Shown one piece after another: positions 1 to 4,400 of a stretch of DNA of 7,325 nt; position 1 is the first letter of the stretch; every line of letters begins with the position of its first letter. The position numbers and the translations under genes are program-made. Source of the DNA: Saprospiraceae bacterium (GTDB taxonomy: Bacteria > Bacteroidota > Bacteroidia > Chitinophagales > Saprospiraceae). The notes beneath the pieces were generated by a model. It saw nothing but the letters and a program-made list of their open reading frames with translations. It did no database searches and had not been told where the DNA came from. The stretch is taken from assembly GCA_013042795.1 (NCBI GenBank), contig JABDPK010000229.1:1-7325 (forward strand), written 5' to 3'.

Positions 1-1
1 T

Positions 2-847
2 ATTGGACAACCCAGCGGTGAATTATTTGTTCGTTGGATACAACAGGCCATCTTCCATCCATTCATGAGAACCCATTCTTCAGGAGATCACGGTGACCAG
101 GAACCATGGTCATTTGGTAAAAAATACCTTGATCATGTCAGGAGGTTTATAAATATCCGCTACAGAATTCTTCCTTATTTATATACAACATTTTACCAGT
201 ATCACAAGCATGGGACACCAATGTTAAGACCTACGGAGTTTATGCACCATGAAGATGCGAGTGAACTTATCAATAAGAAGATTGAATGTTATTTGGGTGA
301 CAACATCCTGTTTGCACCGATAGTTCAACCCGGTTCGACCGGAAGACTGGTCCATTTGCCTGAAGGAAACTGGTACGACTATTATAATCACAAATACTAT
401 ACAGGCAACAAGGAATATTATATTGATGCTGATCTGGATAAAATTCCATTTTTTGTAAAGGCCGGAACTGTCTTCCCTGAATTTCCTCTGATGCAATATA
501 CCGGGGAGAAAAAAGTCGAGGAGATAACATTAAAGGTATTTGTTGAAGAAGGAGAGCACCAAAGTTATTTGTATTGTGATGATTATGATGGATATCAATA
601 TGAATCTGGAGAAAACAGGTACTCAAGATTTGTTGTGAAAAAAGAAGATAATTCGATTGAAATCCGACAGGAATTCAAATCTGAATATATTCCCCAACAC
701 GATCAGTTTAAATTAGTATTGATTGGATTGAAATACGGTGATAAGACTTTGGAAATGAGTGTAGATGACAAGGAATTTACTTCTTGTGATCCTGAAAACA
801 TCGTCCTATCCAGGGACTTTAGTAAATTTCTATTAAAACTTGTCTAA
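2..847 (+). CDS. GH31 family glycoside hydrolase (alpha-glucosidase type), C-terminal part
   Basis: This is the 3' end of a gene that enters from the left edge; the frame is open from base 2, and 281 residues precede the TAA stop. Residue numbers count from base 2. The enzyme most likely hydrolyses alpha-glucosidic bonds in oligosaccharides. Visible GH31 hallmarks are the end of the catalytic barrel with the substrate-contacting Arg23 and His25 in FMRTHSSGDHGDQEPW (residues 21-36), GDNILFAPIV near 99-108, LPEGNWYDYY near 119-128 and IPFFVKAGTVFP near 148-159. A C-terminal beta domain follows, with DDYDGYQYE near 193-201, which resembles the DUF5110 domain common in bacterial GH31 enzymes. The catalytic nucleophile and acid/base Asp residues lie upstream, so activity and exact substrate (alpha-glucosidase, alpha-xylosidase or other) cannot be settled. 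Whole enzymes of this type are usually 700-850 residues, so about two thirds is missing. Any signal peptide is also outside. The ATG at 65 is internal, since homology begins before it. mscL follows 98 bases downstream on the same strand. Confidence 0.93.
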   Translation: MGQPSGELFVRWIQQAIFHPFMRTHSSGDHGDQEPWSFGKKYLDHVRRFINIRYRILPYLYTTFYQYHKHGTPMLRPTEFMHHEDASELINKKIECYLGDNILFAPIVQPGSTGRLVHLPEGNWYDYYNHKYYTGNKEYYIDADLDKIPFFVKAGTVFPEFPLMQYTGEKKVEEITLKVFVEEGEHQSYLYCDDYDGYQYESGENRYSRFVVKKEDNSIEIRQEFKSEYIPQHDQFKLVLIGLKYGDKTLEMSVDDKEFTSCDPENIVLSRDFSKFLLKLV

Positions 848-889
848 CAATGGACGAGTGACAATCAAAAAGTTAAATATTGAATTTTC

Positions 890-920
890 TTTAATATATC
901 GGGGATGTTGTCTAATTTAG
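890..920 (+). promoter_or_regulatory. possible Bacteroidota-type promoter for mscL
   Basis: The gap contains TAATTTAG at 913-920, which matches the Bacteroidota -7 consensus TAnnTTTG at all but one position. TTTA at 890-893, 19 bases upstream, resembles the -33 element TTTG. Transcription would start near 925-930 and leave a leader of about 20 bases before the mscL ATG. In such AT-rich DNA partial matches arise easily, so this is tentative. mscL could instead be read through from the GH31 gene, because no terminator is apparent between them. Confidence 0.3.
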
Positions 921-935
921 TTACATCAACTAAAT
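915..935. repeat. perfect 8-bp inverted repeat upstream of mscL
   Basis: ATTTAGTT at 915-922 and AACTAAAT at 928-935 are exact reverse complements separated by the five bases ACATC. The dyad ends ten bases before the mscL start codon and overlaps the candidate -7 element. It could be an operator for a dimeric regulator or a small hairpin in the mscL leader. It lacks a following T run and is AT-rich, so it does not look like an intrinsic terminator for the upstream gene. The repeat is seen directly; any function is inference. Confidence 0.55.
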
Positions 936-945
936 AATATTAAAG

Positions 946-1341
946 ATGTTTAAAGAATTCAAAGATTTTATCCTAACCGGAAATGTTGTTGATTTTGCCG
1001 TTGCAGTTATACTTGCCGGGGCAATTGGACTTGTTGTCAATGGTTTTGTTGACGATATTGTTATGCCAGTTGTAGGCCAGCTTACTGGCGGTATGGATTT
1101 CGCAGATATGAAGTATGTTCTTTCTCCTGCATCAACTGCAGCTGATGGATCTGAAATAGCTGAGAATGCCATCCGATACGGTAAGTGGATCAATACCATT
1201 ATTAATCTGATCATTGTTGGTTTTGTACTGTTTATGATTGTAAAAGCATATAACAAGTCAAAAGCTCCAGCAGAAGAAGCAGATGCCGGACCTTCAGATA
1301 TTGATTTATTATCTGAAATCAGAGACTTACTTAAAAAGTAA
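946..1341 (+). CDS. mscL: large-conductance mechanosensitive channel MscL
   Basis: This is a complete 131-residue MscL, close to the 136 residues of the E. coli protein. It forms a homopentameric inner-membrane channel that opens under membrane tension and releases solutes during hypo-osmotic shock. The N-terminal amphipathic helix (MFKEFKDFILTGN) leads into TM1 at about 14-43, with the family signature GNVVDFAV and the DDIVMP turn at 36-41. A periplasmic loop covers about 45-78, TM2 is at about 80-102 (WINTIINLIIVGFVLFMIVK), and a cytoplasmic linker and helix end in LLSEIRDLLKK, matching the E. coli LLTEIRDLLK bundle. Compared with E. coli, constriction residues differ: Leu19 is Phe17, Gly22 is Ala20 and Gly26 is Ala24, while Val23 is kept as Val21. 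The ATG at 946 fits the family N-terminus; no clear Shine-Dalgarno precedes it, as is usual in Bacteroidota. A strong terminator follows the stop codon. The identification is secure. Confidence 0.97.
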   Translation: MFKEFKDFILTGNVVDFAVAVILAGAIGLVVNGFVDDIVMPVVGQLTGGMDFADMKYVLSPASTAADGSEIAENAIRYGKWINTIINLIIVGFVLFMIVKAYNKSKAPAEEADAGPSDIDLLSEIRDLLKK

Positions 1342-1360
1342 TTATCAACAAACTGGAAAT

Positions 1361-1400
1361 AATAACCGCCTGCTTTAAGTAGTATGGCGGTTATTTTTTT
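1361..1400 (+). terminator. intrinsic terminator of mscL, between convergent genes
   Basis: AATAACCGCC at 1361-1370 and GGCGGTTATT at 1386-1395 form a perfect 10-bp stem around a 15-base loop, followed by T residues through 1400. The hairpin begins 19 bases after the mscL stop. On the minus strand the same stem starts four bases after the sprA stop codon, but the sequence after it (ATTTCCAGTT) is a poor T tract, so termination should be more efficient for mscL than for sprA. Confidence 0.88.
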
Positions 1401-4400
1401 AATTCAAGGTCATCTGCATGGTAATTCCACCGTTGATGCTTGTTACAGGTGGAGATGTGCTTATATAGGGTTGTGTCGCACTATAGTCCATGAATATGCG
1501 CATCGTCAGGTTCTCATTTATAATATAATCCATAGATGGATTAATCGTAAGGGATTTCAATCCTCTGGAGGCATCAGGCGTTCCGCCGAAATCCAACTCA
1601 TGTACCAGGGTAATATTATCACTATAACCTATATTCAGCAGGAAGGTCATATCATTACCCCTGGTTGAAGTCACATTTCTTCTTGAGCCTCCTCTCCTGG
1701 TATTTCCTGCATTATTGTTTTCATCAGGATTGGTACGTGATCTGGATCCTCTTCCTTTACTTTTTTTCTTGAGGAATTTTGAATCTTTAATGGTATATCC
1801 AAATCCGAATACATATTCAGTTCTTCTTGTTTCGGTGAGTTCAGAAGATGTATTAATTGATAAATCGAGAGTCCTTCCTTTAATATAAGAGAACTCAAGA
1901 TTCAGGTCACTTTTTGTTTTCATGTTTATCCCGATCACCGGGTTAAACTGTTCATTGATCTGTACAAATGGTATTTCTAGCCTTGAATAATAGTTACCAT
2001 TTGATTTCAGGTTTTCATATGGGTTCAGCCTGTTGTATTCTATATCAGAGTTGAAACTGTTGATCCGTAATTTGGCATTATAACCATGTTCGAGTGTAAA
2101 GCTGGAGAACTTGTCTTTGAACCAAGGTAATTTTGACAGACCATCATACCTAAGTTTCCAGTTGGGTTTTGGAATATAGCCCAGTGAACTTACATCGGAC
2201 TCGAGGTCCAGGCTGACACTGTTGGGGTCTTTATTTGAATAAGCGGCCAGGAATGCAGGTACGACGACACTTGAACTTTGTTTACCATAGCCTTGAGCAT
2301 ATTCTACACCATCGACGGTATGCGATCCACTTTCATCGTTGGGTAATCTGTATGAGATGATCGTCCTGTTAGATTCAAAGACATCGAAAATGCCTTCCAG
2401 GTCGCCATCAAACAATGTATTCATGGCAAAATAACTGACCTCGAAAGATCCAATATCCCGTAAAGCCAGTTGCATGAATTTATCCATTGCGGGATCGAGA
2501 CTCTTGTTTTTAAATTCTTCCGAGTGGTTTTTCTGGTAGGTCTTTTTCAGATCAATATCTATTTTAAAATCTTTCCAGGGTTCTATTTTAATTTTGGCTT
2601 CCATGTTTTGTGATTCTGTTTGAATCACTTCCTGGTTCAAACCCCGACTTTTTGTAATCCAGCCATTGGCGGCTGCTGATTGTAGCCAGTTATCCGGATT
2701 GGCAATGGATATGTCTGGTTGAAGTCCAAAAACAAAGCCCATGCCCGGAGAAGAAAAGTTGTCTGCAAGACCAATATATTGCGGTGTCTTTGTAAAGCCG
2801 GGAACGATAGTTGAAAAATCCTCCTTGTAATTAATTCTTACAGAACGTAGCGATAATAAAGGACGGACAAACAACTTTTCAGCCACAGAGGCTTCTCTTT
2901 CTTTATTTCGACCACGCCTGTTATCAGGATTGTCTGATGTGTTCTGGTCCCGCCCGATCTTTGTCTGGTCCTGGGTTCTGCTTCTTGATCTTGAAGAGGA
3001 TCTTTTGGTCTTCTCAAGGCTTTTCAGGTATTTCGACTTGCCATATAATTTATCAAGATTAAAATTGGCTGTAATGGACCTGTTTTGCCCGTTTTGAATA
3101 ATGGATCCCAGGCTATTGCCCTGGTCATCTATTGTAATTAAAGGACCTGCTGCCCAGTTATAGGAAGACCGGTACTGAGCCTTCACATCAATCCATTCCA
3201 TAAACGGAATATACTTGAACGGCAAAGAGTAATTGACCGAAAGGTTGTGATTGTAATTGGTGTTACGACCAAAATCTCTCAGGTTATCCTGCCAGTATCT
3301 TTTGACTTGTCCCGGATCTGATGAAATATCCACTTCATTCCCAAATTCATCTACCCATGGCCTTTGTTCAGGTGTTTCAGCTACACCAATTTGGCGAAGT
3401 TCATCGATGTATGATTCGTTAAATGCTGAAAAATTAACTTTAATAGATTTGGTGAGATTCCAGTTGATGTCATATCTTCTTTCCCAGTCAAATCTTCTGT
3501 CTTCAAACTCAAAAGTAGGATCTTCAGGAACCCTGAACCTCCTGGTTGCAATGAACCTGTTGATATTAGAGCTGAATGCAAATGAATTTGGCAGAGGATT
3601 GAGGTTGATCTCCTTTATCAGGCTTAATGATTTTGTTTTTATCAGTTTTTTAAATGGTTCTATATAGCCTCCTCGTCTTGAATAGTTGTAATCGAGTCCA
3701 AGTTTATAGTCTTTGGAGTTATCTGCTTTAAGAATCGGGTCCCTGAAATTGATTTCAGTAAAAGCATAACTCAAGCTGATATTGGAAATATCCCAAGGTT
3801 TTGGTGTACTTGGCTTTTGAGGTCTTGATTGTTGTTGTGTTTTTGGATCTTGAGGCAGGGATTTATTCTGGGAAGAATTATCCGGTTTTTTCTTTTTACC
3901 TGTTGTTTTTTCCTTTCGGACATTTGTGAAATTAAAAGTCTTTATTGTTCTTATCGTCTGGTTTCTTGCAGAGATGGTATCTGCAAATTCAGGAGATTTA
4001 TTCTTAACCAGGTCAAATTCATCTTCTACAGTTATATCAAAGTCGTACGCATCAAATTCCGGATTCCGGATTGATTTAGCATATTGTGCATAAAATGGAA
4101 CACGCAATCCCCAGTGTTCTGGAAAAAACTTGCCCAGCTCAAGGTTGGTAGCAAAATCGTATTCTATGACTTCTTCCTTGGCTCTGTCATTCACTTTCTG
4201 GTCAAGAGCACCCCAACCCAGGCTCGAGTAACTACCTGCCGCAGATAAATTACCGAGATCTGCCATCTGAATGTCAAGTCTGGCCAGTCCGGCAACGCCT
4301 CCTCTTTCCTGTAATCCGGTCACTCGGAGTTCATTGACCCATACTTCCCCACAAAATCCTGTGACCGGGGCATCCGGTCTTTCAGAAATATTCCTGAGGC

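Noticed and set aside
65..67. ATG as the start of the GH31 gene
   Set aside because: In-frame codons from base 2 (RWIQQAIFHPF) match the conserved GH31 segment before the RTH motif, so this Met is internal.
224..626. Two minus-strand ORFs within the GH31 gene
   Set aside because: They are antisense to a clearly conserved coding region, and neither resembles a family I know.
848..900. Terminator for the GH31 gene
   Set aside because: Only weak AT-rich pairing (AAATATTGAATTT) is visible, with no GC-containing stem followed by a T run.
930..1256. Minus-strand ORF opposite mscL
   Set aside because: The plus-strand MscL is unambiguous; the opposite frame is low-complexity (Ser/Thr/Ile) and looks like an antisense shadow.
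1384..1668. Plus-strand ORF opposite the sprA 3' end
   Set aside because: It starts inside the mscL terminator, lies antisense to conserved SprA barrel sequence, and resembles no known protein.
3257..4074. Plus-strand ORFs antisense to the middle of sprA
   Set aside because: They coincide with well-formed SprA sequence, overlap no promoter or ribosome-binding signal, and have the Cys/Leu/Phe-rich composition of antisense frames.
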